The notes under the pieces: model-generated
Told to the model about the DNA's origin: nothing
What the model saw: the letters and a program-made list of their open reading frames with translations, nothing else
Database searches by the model: none
Shown here: in pieces, positions 30,983 through 40,184 of the stretch
Numbering within the stretch: the stretch's first letter is position 1
Layout of the letters: each line of letters opens with the position of its first letter
Program-made: the position numbers and the translations under genes
Source: JALZMG01 sp963739975
GTDB taxonomy: Bacteria > Actinomycetota > Acidimicrobiia > Acidimicrobiales > Ilumatobacteraceae
Reading direction: 5' to 3'
Assembly (NCBI GenBank): GCA_963739975.1
Contig: CAVUCK010000019.1
Span: 186,001 to 250,000 of the forward strand
DNA: 64,000 nucleotides

Positions 30983-33751
30983 ATGTCCACGAACCGCTCG
31001 CGAACCCCGTCCCTCGCCGGTCGTGACGACGCGCTGGCGGCGATCCAGGACCTGGTCGAACGCGCCGAGCTCGGCGCCGGCGGTGGCCTGACCCTCGTCG
31101 GCGAGCCGGGCATCGGCAAGACGGCGCTGATCGATCGCGCCGTGGCCGTGCTCGGTGGCAACCCGAACGCCCGGGTCGTGCACCTGCGCGGGGTCGAAGC
31201 CGAGCTGGAACTGCCATGGTCGTGCCTGGCCGCGCTGCTCGACGGCATGCTCGGCGGTCTCGATCAGCTCGCACCGGCGCGTCGAGAGGCGCTGGAGGGA
31301 GCGCTGGCCATGGTGCGCACCCCCACACCCGTCGAACCCTTCGCCGTCGCCCTGGCGACTCGCGACCTGCTGATCGAGGCGGCCGAGGTCGGGACCGTCG
31401 TGATCTTCGTCGACGACCTGCCATGGGTCGATCTGCCGACTCGTCGAGCCCTCGCGTTCCTGGCCCGCCGCCTGCAGTTCGAACGCATCGCCATCGTCTC
31501 CGCCCGCCGCGCCGGCACGGACGACTCGACGGACACCGGACCGGCGCTCCTGCTCGACGCGGTCGGCGACGACATCGCCCACGAGATCCTCGTCGACATC
31601 GGCGTCACGAGCGCCGACGTCCGCCGGACGCTGATCGCCGGCTCCGGCGGCGTCCCGCTGGTGCTGGTCGAGGCCGCCCACCTGCTCGACGACGACCAGC
31701 GGGCCGGTCGAAGCGACCTCCCGGACCCGCTCCCGATCGGGCCATCCGGGCAGCGCGTCGTCGACGCGCTGCTGGCCCGGCTCGACCACCGGTGCCGCGC
31801 CGCGCTGGTCGTCGCCGCCGCCGACCCAGGGGGCGACCTCGATCACGTGGTGCGGGCGCTGGGAGCGAGATCGCTCGACCTCGCCGACCTGGAGGTGGCC
31901 GAGGACCACGGGGTCGTCATGTTGCATCGCGATCGCGTCACGTTCCGGCACCCGCTGATGCGCTCGGCCGCCTACCACGACGCACCGCGTGCCGACCGGC
32001 GCGCTGCCCACCGCGCCCTCGCCGACACCGTGCCCGAGCGCTCGGCGTTGCGCGCCTGGCACCTCGCCCGGGCCGCCGTCGGACCGGACGAGGGGGTCGC
32101 CGCGGCACTCGACGAGGCGGCCGAGCTGACGGCGCAGCGCGGCGCACCGACCACGGCGGCACGGTCATGGGAGCTGGCCAGCCGGCTGTCGCCGCGACCG
32201 GCGGACCGGGTGCGTCGCCTGCGACTCGCCGCGTCCGCCCTGGTCGACGCCGGGATGACCGGGGCCGCCGGACGGCTACTCGATCAGTCCGACGCGATCG
32301 TGGACGCCGATCCGGCTGCCGACAGCCTGGTCGAGCGGACCCGACGACGTCAGCTGAGGTGCCGGCTCCCGCCGTCGAGTGGGGGCATCGCCGAGGCGGC
32401 GGCGAGCCTGCGCAAGTCGGCGGACGAGGTCGCCGGTGAGGTGCCGAGCCTGGCCCTGGACCTGCTCGTCGAGGCGCTCGCCGCGTACATCCGATCCGGC
32501 GCGCTGGCCGACATCGCCAGCGCCGTGGACGAGGCGGTGTTGCTCCGTGAACGCGTCGACGACGAGCGAGCCCGCCGCATCGACGTCATGCTCGGTGCCC
32601 TGCAACTCTCGCTCGGGCAGCTCGACGGCGTCGAGCGCCTGGAGCGCTACCACGACATGATCGGGCCCGATCGGTCGCCGGGTGATGCCATGTTCCTGGC
32701 CGAGCTGGTGGCGCCGACGCTCGGCTTCCTGCGCCGCTCCGACGAGTCCGATCGCCTGCTCGCCGAGCTCGAGACGGACCTGCGGACACGGGGCGCGGTC
32801 CGACCGTTGATCAGCGTGCTGGGGTCAGAGAGCCTGGCTCGCTACGGCCGCTCCTTTCCCGCCTGCGTGCACGCCGCCGACGAGGCCATCGCGCTCGCCG
32901 AGGCGAACGGGACGCCGGAGCTGGCCTCGCTAGCGGCCTGCACGCTGTCCCTGGCGGCAGCGGTGATCGGCGATGCGGAGATGAGCCAGCGGGCGGCCGC
33001 GCTGCTCGAGGACGTCCCCGAACCGGAACGCCGAGCGGTCGGGCCCATCGGCGAGGCGTACCTCGCCTACAACACGGGGAGGTACGCCGACGCCGACGCC
33101 CGGTACCGCCAGATCGTCGAGCTGTCACCGATCGGGGTCGGGTTGGTGCGCTGGGAGACGGAGTGGATCGAGACCCTGCTGCGGGCCGGACGGCGCCAGG
33201 ACGCACTCGGCGTGCTGGCCGAGCTGGAGGCCGCCGTCGGCACCAACACCCTGGTGATCCACGGCATCAACCGGACCCGGGCGATGCTCGCCGACGACGA
33301 CGACGAGGCGTTCGCCCGCTTCGCCGAGGCCGCCGCCGACGCCGAGCGCTTCGGCAACGCGTTCACTCGCGGCCGCGTCGACCTGGTCTGGGGCGAGCGG
33401 CTGCGCCGAGCTCGGCGCCGGTCAGAAGCGCGCGCTCGACTCGAGCGGGCCGTCGAGCAGCTGCGCAGCTGCGGCGCCACGATCTTCGCCGAACGGGCGA
33501 CCGTGGAACTGCGCGCCGCCGGGGGCGTGGTGGACGACGACGACCGGACCAGCGGGCTGCTCACGGCCCACGAGCTGCAGGTCGCTCGCCTCGTCGTCGG
33601 TGGGCTGTCCAACCGCGATCTGGCGGCCCGGCTGTTCATCAGCCCGCGCACCGTGGAGGCCCACCTGACATCGATCTTCCGCAAGCTGGGGGTCGCCAAC
33701 CGCCGCGAGCTCGCCGCCCGGGCGCTCGGCGACGTGTCGCTCCAGCCGTAG
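30983..33751 (+). CDS. LuxR-family regulator with AAA/STAND ATPase domain
   Basis: 922 residues. An N-terminal ATPase has Walker A 'LVGEPGIGKTALIDRA' (~39-54) and Walker B 'VVIFVDDLPWVDLPTRRAL' with the family's tryptophan. The middle is a helical, TPR-like array of some 550 residues. The C-terminus is a LuxR helix-turn-helix, 'LTAHELQVARLVVGGLSNRDLAARLFISPRTV'-type (e.g. 'GLSNRDLAARLFISPRTVEA'). This is the large ATP-binding LuxR (LAL, MalT-like) architecture, where an inducer allows ATP-driven assembly on DNA. Ligand and targets are not evident. It faces away from the PH-like gene. Confidence 0.92.
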   Translation: MSTNRSRTPSLAGRDDALAAIQDLVERAELGAGGGLTLVGEPGIGKTALIDRAVAVLGGNPNARVVHLRGVEAELELPWSCLAALLDGMLGGLDQLAPARREALEGALAMVRTPTPVEPFAVALATRDLLIEAAEVGTVVIFVDDLPWVDLPTRRALAFLARRLQFERIAIVSARRAGTDDSTDTGPALLLDAVGDDIAHEILVDIGVTSADVRRTLIAGSGGVPLVLVEAAHLLDDDQRAGRSDLPDPLPIGPSGQRVVDALLARLDHRCRAALVVAAADPGGDLDHVVRALGARSLDLADLEVAEDHGVVMLHRDRVTFRHPLMRSAAYHDAPRADRRAAHRALADTVPERSALRAWHLARAAVGPDEGVAAALDEAAELTAQRGAPTTAARSWELASRLSPRPADRVRRLRLAASALVDAGMTGAAGRLLDQSDAIVDADPAADSLVERTRRRQLRCRLPPSSGGIAEAAASLRKSADEVAGEVPSLALDLLVEALAAYIRSGALADIASAVDEAVLLRERVDDERARRIDVMLGALQLSLGQLDGVERLERYHDMIGPDRSPGDAMFLAELVAPTLGFLRRSDESDRLLAELETDLRTRGAVRPLISVLGSESLARYGRSFPACVHAADEAIALAEANGTPELASLAACTLSLAAAVIGDAEMSQRAAALLEDVPEPERRAVGPIGEAYLAYNTGRYADADARYRQIVELSPIGVGLVRWETEWIETLLRAGRRQDALGVLAELEAAVGTNTLVIHGINRTRAMLADDDDEAFARFAEAAADAERFGNAFTRGRVDLVWGERLRRARRRSEARARLERAVEQLRSCGATIFAERATVELRAAGGVVDDDDRTSGLLTAHELQVARLVVGGLSNRDLAARLFISPRTVEAHLTSIFRKLGVANRRELAARALGDVSLQP

Positions 33752-33754
33752 AGG

Positions 33755-33815
33755 CGTTCCTCGGCCACACCACCTGCAGCTGGCGCTCGCCCGCTGGCGC
33801 TCGCTCGCATCGTGC
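33755..33815 (+). repeat. Family C interspersed repeat, copy 2
   Basis: GCGTTCCTCGGCCACACCACCTGCAGC-like start and GCTGGCGCTCGCTCGCAT end match copy 1 (12669-12751) in order and orientation, with a shorter middle. It lies in the 84-base gap between the convergent regulator and amidohydrolase genes. Confidence 0.55.
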
Positions 33816-33835
33816 GACGGGTGCACCCGTCGCGG

Positions 33836-35563
<1,728 letters not shown>

Positions 35564-35577
35564 AGGTGCACCATGTC

Positions 35578-35650
35578 ACAGATGCGAGCGAGCGAGCGCC
35601 AGCGAGCGAGCGGCCAGCCCGGCCTGCGTGGCCGGGGAACGCAGTGACGG
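35578..35650 (-). repeat. Family C interspersed repeat, copy 3 (inverted)
   Basis: On the minus strand this gap reads GCGTTCCCCGGCCACGCAGG, then GGCCGCTCGCTCGCTGGCGC and CTCGCTCGCTCGCATC, the same block order as copies 1 and 2. It lies between the protease gene (stop 35653) and the amidohydrolase start. Boundaries are approximate. Confidence 0.55.
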
Positions 35651-35652
35651 CG

Positions 35653-36612
35653 TCAGGTCTGGGCGATCACCTGCTGGGCGATGGACATGGCCTGGTCGAT
35701 GGGGATGACGAAGCCGATGTTCGACGCCGCCACGCTGCCGCCGCTGCGGGCGACGGCCGTGTTGACGCCGACGACCTCGCCGTCGGCGTTGACCAGCGGC
35801 CCGCCGGAGTTGCCGGAGCTGATCGCCGCGTCGGTCTGGATCAGGCCGGTGAGCTGGCCGTTCTGGGTGTCGATGCTGCGGTCGAGCGCCGAGATGATGC
35901 CTTGCGTGACGGTCGGGGTGCCCTCCAGGGCGAGCGCGTTGCCGATGGCGATGACCTGGTCACCGACGGCGACGTCGGCGCTGGCCAACGTGGCCGGCAC
36001 GATCCCGCTCGGGTCGTCGAGCCGCAGCACGGCGACGTCCTGGGCGGTGTCGCCGCCCAGGACCTCGGCCGTACGCGCCTCGCCGTCGATGTTCACGGTG
36101 ACCGACGACGCCCCGGCGACGACGTGGGCGTTGGTGAGGATGTGACCGTCGGCGTCGAGGATGATCCCCGTGCCGGCGCCCTCGCCCTCGACCTGGAACG
36201 GCCCTTGCTGCTGGACGACGGTCGAGGTGATGGCCACCGTCGACGGCTGCACCTTGCTGACGACCGCCGCCACGTCGATCAGCGGCCGTCCGCCGACGTC
36301 GACGACGGCCCCCGGATCGGCGGCCGCCGGTGCGGCGTCCGCCCCCGCACCAACGGTCTCCGTCACCCGCGCGCCCGCCACGTAACCGGCCAGCCCGCCT
36401 GCGGCGATGCACACCGTCACCAGCGCACCAGCCGCGATGGCACCGCGGCGGCCGCGCCTCGCGCTGTGGGCGCGAGGCGCTACGCCGCCCGAGGCCATCG
36501 GTGCGGTGGGTGGTACCGACGGCCTGGGTCCGCCGGCAGACGCCGAAGGAGGCCCTTGCACTCGGGGGTGGGGAGTGCCAGGGCGTGTGATCGGTGTGGG
36601 GGGGTCGAACAC
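35653..36612 (-). CDS. Membrane-anchored trypsin-like serine protease (HtrA/S1C type, no PDZ)
   Basis: 319 residues. A Pro/Gly-rich cytoplasmic start and one membrane helix (GAIAAGALVTVCIAAGGLAG) precede an S1C protease domain: His in 'HILTNAHVVAGASS', Asp in 'AQDVAVLRLDD', Ser in 'DAAISSGNSGGPLVNADG', then 'GVNTAVARSGG' and 'IGFVIPID'. The protein ends there, so the PDZ domain of DegP-type proteases is absent. It likely acts outside the membrane in protein quality control or signalling. It diverges from ilvD over 73 bases. Confidence 0.93.
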   Translation of the reverse strand: MFDPPTPITRPGTPHPRVQGPPSASAGGPRPSVPPTAPMASGGVAPRAHSARRGRRGAIAAGALVTVCIAAGGLAGYVAGARVTETVGAGADAAPAAADPGAVVDVGGRPLIDVAAVVSKVQPSTVAITSTVVQQQGPFQVEGEGAGTGIILDADGHILTNAHVVAGASSVTVNIDGEARTAEVLGGDTAQDVAVLRLDDPSGIVPATLASADVAVGDQVIAIGNALALEGTPTVTQGIISALDRSIDTQNGQLTGLIQTDAAISSGNSGGPLVNADGEVVGVNTAVARSGGSVAASNIGFVIPIDQAMSIAQQVIAQT

Positions 36613-36685
36613 GGGGCCGAGGCTGGCGGCGGGGGGTCAGACGACACCGGGAGACCGGTGAGAACTCGGTGAGTAGCTTGCGGGG

Positions 36686-38383
36686 ATGACCACGGATCAG
36701 CCCGTCGACGTCAAGCCGCGCTCGCGCGAGGTGACCGACGGGATCCAGAAGGCGGCGTCACGGGCGATGCTGCGGGCGATCGGGTTGACCGACGAGGACC
36801 TCACGAAACCGCAGATCGGCATCGCCAACTCGTGGAACGAGATCACGCCGTGCAACATGACGCTGCGCGCCCTGGCCGAGGACGTGCGCCGGGGGATCCG
36901 CACCGCCGGCGGGGTGGCCATGGAGTTCGGCACGATCACCGTCTCCGACGGGATCTCCATGGGCCACGAGGGGATGCACGCCTCGCTGGTCAGCCGGGAG
37001 CTGAGCTGCGACTCGGTCGAAGCGGTCGTCTTCGCCGAGCGCCTGGACGGGTTCGTCGGCATGGCCGGCTGCGACAAGAGCATGCCGGCGATGCTGATGG
37101 CGTCGGCCCGCCTCGACCTGGCCAGCATCCTCGTCTACAACGGCTCGATCCTGCCCGGGCAGCACAACGGCCGGGCGATCGACGTCACGACGATGTTCGA
37201 GGCGATCGGCGCCGTCGCCGCCGGCACGATGACCGAGGCCGAGCTGGGGGAGATGGAGCGCGTGGCGTGCCCGGGGGAGGGTGCCTGCCCCGGGATGTTC
37301 ACGGCGAACACGATGAGCTCGATCGGCGAGGCCATCGGCATGAGCCTCCCGGGCTCGGCGTCGCCGTCCGCCATCGACCCGCGGCGCCACCCCGACGCCG
37401 AGGCGGCGGGGGCGGCGGTCGTGCGGATGATCGAGCTCGGCATCACGCCGCGCATGATCATGACCAAGCCGGCGTTCGAGAACGCCATCGCCATCACGTC
37501 GGCGCTCGGCGGGTCGACCAACGCTGTCCTGCACCTGCTGGCCATCGCCAACGAGGCGGGGGTCGAGCTGGACCTCGACGACTTCAACCGCGTCGCCGCC
37601 CGTGTTCCGCACATCGCCGACATGCGCCCGGGCGGGAAGTTCCACATGGTCGATCTGGACGCCGTCGGCGGGGTGCCGGTGGTCCTGCGCGAGCTGCTGG
37701 AGGCGGGGCTGCTGCACGGTGACGTCCTGACGGTGACCGGGCGGACGATGGCCGAGAACCTCGCCGAGCTGGACCCGCCGGCGCCGGACGGCGTCGTCGT
37801 CCACCAGCTCGATGCCCCGATCCACCCCGAAGGCGGCATCAACATCCTGACCGGCTCGCTGGCGCCACGGGGCTCGGTGGTCAAGGTGGCGGGGCTGAAC
37901 GAGGACCAGCTGCAGTTCGAGGGGCCGGCGCGGGTGTTCGACGGCGAGGAGGCGGCGATGACCGAGATCCTCGGTGGCCGGATCCGACCCGGCGACGTGC
38001 TGGTGATCCGCTACGAGGGCCCGAAGGGCGGCCCGGGCATGCGCGAGATGCTCGCCGTGACGGGTGCACTGAAGGGGGCTGGGCGCGGCGCCGACTGCGC
38101 GTTGATCACCGACGGTCGCTTCTCGGGCGGGACGTGGGGGTTCTGCATCGGCCACGTCGCGCCGGAGGCCGTCGACGGTGGCCCGATCGCGTTCGTGCGC
38201 GACGGCGACACGGTCCGCATCGACGTGCCGAGCAAGTCACTCGACCTGCTCGTCGATGCCGCCGAGCTGGCGAGGCGCCAGGACGGCTGGACGCCGAACG
38301 CGTCGCGCTACACCAGCGGGGTGCTGGGCAAGTACGCCAAGTTGGTGCAGGGCGCCGAGACCGGCGCCATCACCAACGTCTGA
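36686..38383 (+). CDS. ilvD: Dihydroxy-acid dehydratase
   Basis: 565 residues, full length. Iron-sulfur cluster cysteines lie in 'GMAGCDKSMPAMLMA' and 'VACPGEGACPGMFTANTMSS'; 'ALGGSTNAVLHLLAIANEAG' and 'LITDGRFSGGTWGFCIGHVAPEA' are the other IlvD/Edd signatures, the last with the catalytic Ser region. It converts 2,3-dihydroxy-isovalerate and dihydroxy-methylvalerate to the keto acids of valine and isoleucine. No other ilv gene is adjacent. It ends 7 bases before a family B palindrome. Confidence 0.98.
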   Translation: MTTDQPVDVKPRSREVTDGIQKAASRAMLRAIGLTDEDLTKPQIGIANSWNEITPCNMTLRALAEDVRRGIRTAGGVAMEFGTITVSDGISMGHEGMHASLVSRELSCDSVEAVVFAERLDGFVGMAGCDKSMPAMLMASARLDLASILVYNGSILPGQHNGRAIDVTTMFEAIGAVAAGTMTEAELGEMERVACPGEGACPGMFTANTMSSIGEAIGMSLPGSASPSAIDPRRHPDAEAAGAAVVRMIELGITPRMIMTKPAFENAIAITSALGGSTNAVLHLLAIANEAGVELDLDDFNRVAARVPHIADMRPGGKFHMVDLDAVGGVPVVLRELLEAGLLHGDVLTVTGRTMAENLAELDPPAPDGVVVHQLDAPIHPEGGINILTGSLAPRGSVVKVAGLNEDQLQFEGPARVFDGEEAAMTEILGGRIRPGDVLVIRYEGPKGGPGMREMLAVTGALKGAGRGADCALITDGRFSGGTWGFCIGHVAPEAVDGGPIAFVRDGDTVRIDVPSKSLDLLVDAAELARRQDGWTPNASRYTSGVLGKYAKLVQGAETGAITNV

Positions 38384-38390
38384 GCATTCC

Positions 38391-38440
38391 GTTTACGTCC
38401 GGATTTTGGTTACCCCGGTAACCAAAATCCGGACGTAAAC
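38391..38440. repeat. Family B 50-nt palindrome, copy 2
   Basis: Two perfect 24-base arms (GTTTACGTCCGGATTTTGGT plus TACC and complement) around CC. It sits between the ilvD stop (38381-38383) and the stop of the opposing gene at 38445, so it could end transcription from both sides. Together with copy 3 it brackets 38445-39354. Confidence 0.95.
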
Positions 38441-38444
38441 GGGG

Positions 38445-39354
38445 TCAGCGGCGCCAGCCGGCGGCGTGGAGGCGAGCGGTAAGGGTCTGAGCGACCATCG
38501 GGCCACGCGTTGTCACGTCCTCCCAGGTGTACTCGAACACCGCCTGCCCGAGATCCTGCAGCTCGTTGCGGCGCTGCGCGTCGCGAGCGCGTTCGGCGGG
38601 GGAGCTGTGACCCTTCCGCCCGGAGACCTCCACCACCACGGCGTACGGCTCGAAGTAGAAGTCGACGCGGGCGATGGCCCGGCCGTCTCGACGATGGATC
38701 ACTTGCGGGGTCGGGCGCGGCAGACCGGCCAAACGGACGAGCTCGAGGAAGCGTCGCTCGAGCATCGTGTGACCGCCGCTGTCCACCAGGAGGTGGTCGA
38801 GGAGGCGAACGCCCCATTGACCCGATGAGCGCAGCGCGCTCGATGCGCTCGCAGAGCACGAGCGGTGAGGTGGCACCGCTGCGGACCGCGCTGTCGATCG
38901 CCGCCTCCAAGCGGTACCGGCTGACCCGCAGCCGAGCCAGATCGATGATCGTTCGCGTCGCCGTCACGACGCGGAACGGACCGACCTGGGTGCGATCGAT
39001 CTCCGGCAGCGTGTCCGTCGTGTGGATGCGGAACGGCGCCTCGACGCCTCGCCGATGGCGCAGGACCGTGAACTCCACGGCGCCGTCGACCGAACGGTCG
39101 AGCTCGTGCAGCCGGGCCGCAGCATCATGGCTGACCCACGACTCGGGACCGAGGCTGAGCAGGCCTGTCATGAGGCTGCGCTCCCAGGATGGTGGTGCGC
39201 CGGCGACGGCCAGCACTCGCGGTGCAGCGATGATCAGTACGCCGTGACGCCGATGGGTGCGCACCGTCGAGCGTGACACGCCGTGGTTGGCGAGCTGGTC
39301 CTGGGAGACCACCCCGAACTGCGCATTGGTGAGGCGAGCGATGACAGCGTCCAT
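38445..39354 (-). pseudogene. AbiEi-like/DUF559-like protein gene with one frameshift
   Basis: Two frames join into one ~300-residue protein. From ATG 39354: an N-terminal helix-turn-helix like AbiEi antitoxins ('LTNAQFGVVSQDQLANHGVS', 'RTHRRHGVLIIAAPRVLAVA') and a middle domain ('VVTATRTIIDLARLRVSRYR'). After a frameshift near 38815-38830 the end reads 'ERRFLELVRLAGLPRPTPQV', 'RVDFYFEPYAVVVEVSGRKGH' and 'RARDAQRRNELQDLGQAVFE', a DUF559/Vsr-like nuclease-type fold with D-x-x-x-x and E-V-x-G. Intact relatives are common in actinobacteria, function unproven. Family B palindromes lie at both ends. Confidence 0.75.
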
Positions 39355-39397
39355 ACCCTCCCTGGGCGCGGCGTCCGCCGGAAAGGGGAAGCGTTTT

Positions 39398-39447
39398 GTT
39401 TACGTCCGGATTTTGGTTACACCGGTAACCAGAATCCGGACGAAAGC
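39398..39447. repeat. Family B 50-nt palindrome, copy 3 (imperfect)
   Basis: It is the same 50-nt unit as copies 1 and 2, but the right arm has changes (GAAAGC instead of GTAAAC at the end, and CAGAATCC against GGATTTTG). It ends one base before the stop of the RRM gene (39449-39451) and lies upstream of the AbiEi-like gene's start (39354). Confidence 0.9.
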
Positions 39448-39448
39448 G

Positions 39449-39724
39449 TCAGTAGCGACGGTCGCCGCCGCCGCCACCACGGGGGGCGCGGGGGCGGGCT
39501 TCGTTGACGGTGATCGAGCGGCCACCGAGGTTCTGGCCCGTCAGCTCGTCGATCGCCTTGCGGGCGTCCTCATCGCTCATCTCGACGAAACCGAAGCCGC
39601 GGGAGCGGCCGGTCTCGCGGTCGGTGATGACCTGGGCGGAGGTGACGATGCCGACGCGACCGAACATGGTGGCAAGCTCGTCGGACGTGGTCGAGAAGGG
39701 CAGGTTGCCCACGTACAGGTTGAT
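39449..39724 (-). CDS. RRM-type RNA-binding protein, apparently with ATC start
   Basis: 91 residues. RNP2 'NLYVGNLPF' and RNP1 'GRSRGFGFVEM' are both intact, followed by 'DLAR'-like helices and a Gly/Arg-rich tail (PRAPRGGGGGDRRY). These small RRM proteins resemble cyanobacterial and actinobacterial cold-associated Rbp proteins and bind single-stranded RNA. No ATG, GTG or TTG fits: after the upstream TAG (39739-39741) come GGAGG and, 7 bases later, ATC-AAC-CTG-TAC, where relatives begin Met-Asn-x-Tyr-Val-Gly-Asn. Start therefore placed at ATC 39724. Confidence 0.85.
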   Translation of the reverse strand: MNLYVGNLPFSTTSDELATMFGRVGIVTSAQVITDRETGRSRGFGFVEMSDEDARKAIDELTGQNLGGRSITVNEARPRAPRGGGGGDRRY

Positions 39725-39738
39725 GACAGTTCCTCCGT

Positions 39739-40143
39739 CTAGCGGCCCGCCTCGGACGGCGGCGACGGAGAGCGTACCTCGTCCGCACCACGTGCGAACG
39801 TGAGCAGGGCCCGCCAGCCGACGAGCAGGATGCCGAGCGCGACGGCGGCGACCACGATGAACGCCGTCGCCGTGCTGCGGTCCCACACGGTGCGCCGCAG
39901 CAGCAGTCCGCCGGCCACCGTGATGGCCCAGAGGACCACCCCGGTCATCGCCGAGAGCGGCGCCATCCGCCCGGCCACCACGACGATCCACGCCACGCCG
40001 AGGGCGACCAGGAACGGAGCGGCCGTGCCGAGCACCGACACCACCCCGCTGCCGCTGTCGTGGCTGCGCCGCCCGAGGCTCACGAACAGCACCACGGCCA
40101 CTGCGTCAACGGCGACGGCGACCATGATCGCCCGGGAACGCAC
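39739..40143 (-). CDS. DUF3054-like membrane protein
   Basis: 134 residues from GTG 40143 (ATG 40125 is an alternative; neither has a clear ribosome binding site). Four hydrophobic helices: 'MVAVAVDAVAVVLFVSLG', 'VLGTAAPFLVALGVAWIVVV', 'AMTGVVLWAITVAGGLLL' and 'TATAFIVVAAVALGILLVGW'. The motifs 'VDAVAVVLFVSLGRRSHD' and 'RRTVWDRSTATAFIVVA' match the DUF3054 family of unknown function. Its stop lies 14 bases upstream of the RRM start, so both are probably on one message. Confidence 0.85.
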   Translation of the reverse strand: MRSRAIMVAVAVDAVAVVLFVSLGRRSHDSGSGVVSVLGTAAPFLVALGVAWIVVVAGRMAPLSAMTGVVLWAITVAGGLLLRRTVWDRSTATAFIVVAAVALGILLVGWRALLTFARGADEVRSPSPPSEAGR

Positions 40144-40184
40144 GCCCCGGGAAGGTATCAGCGCGCCTCGTACACTCGGCGGCG

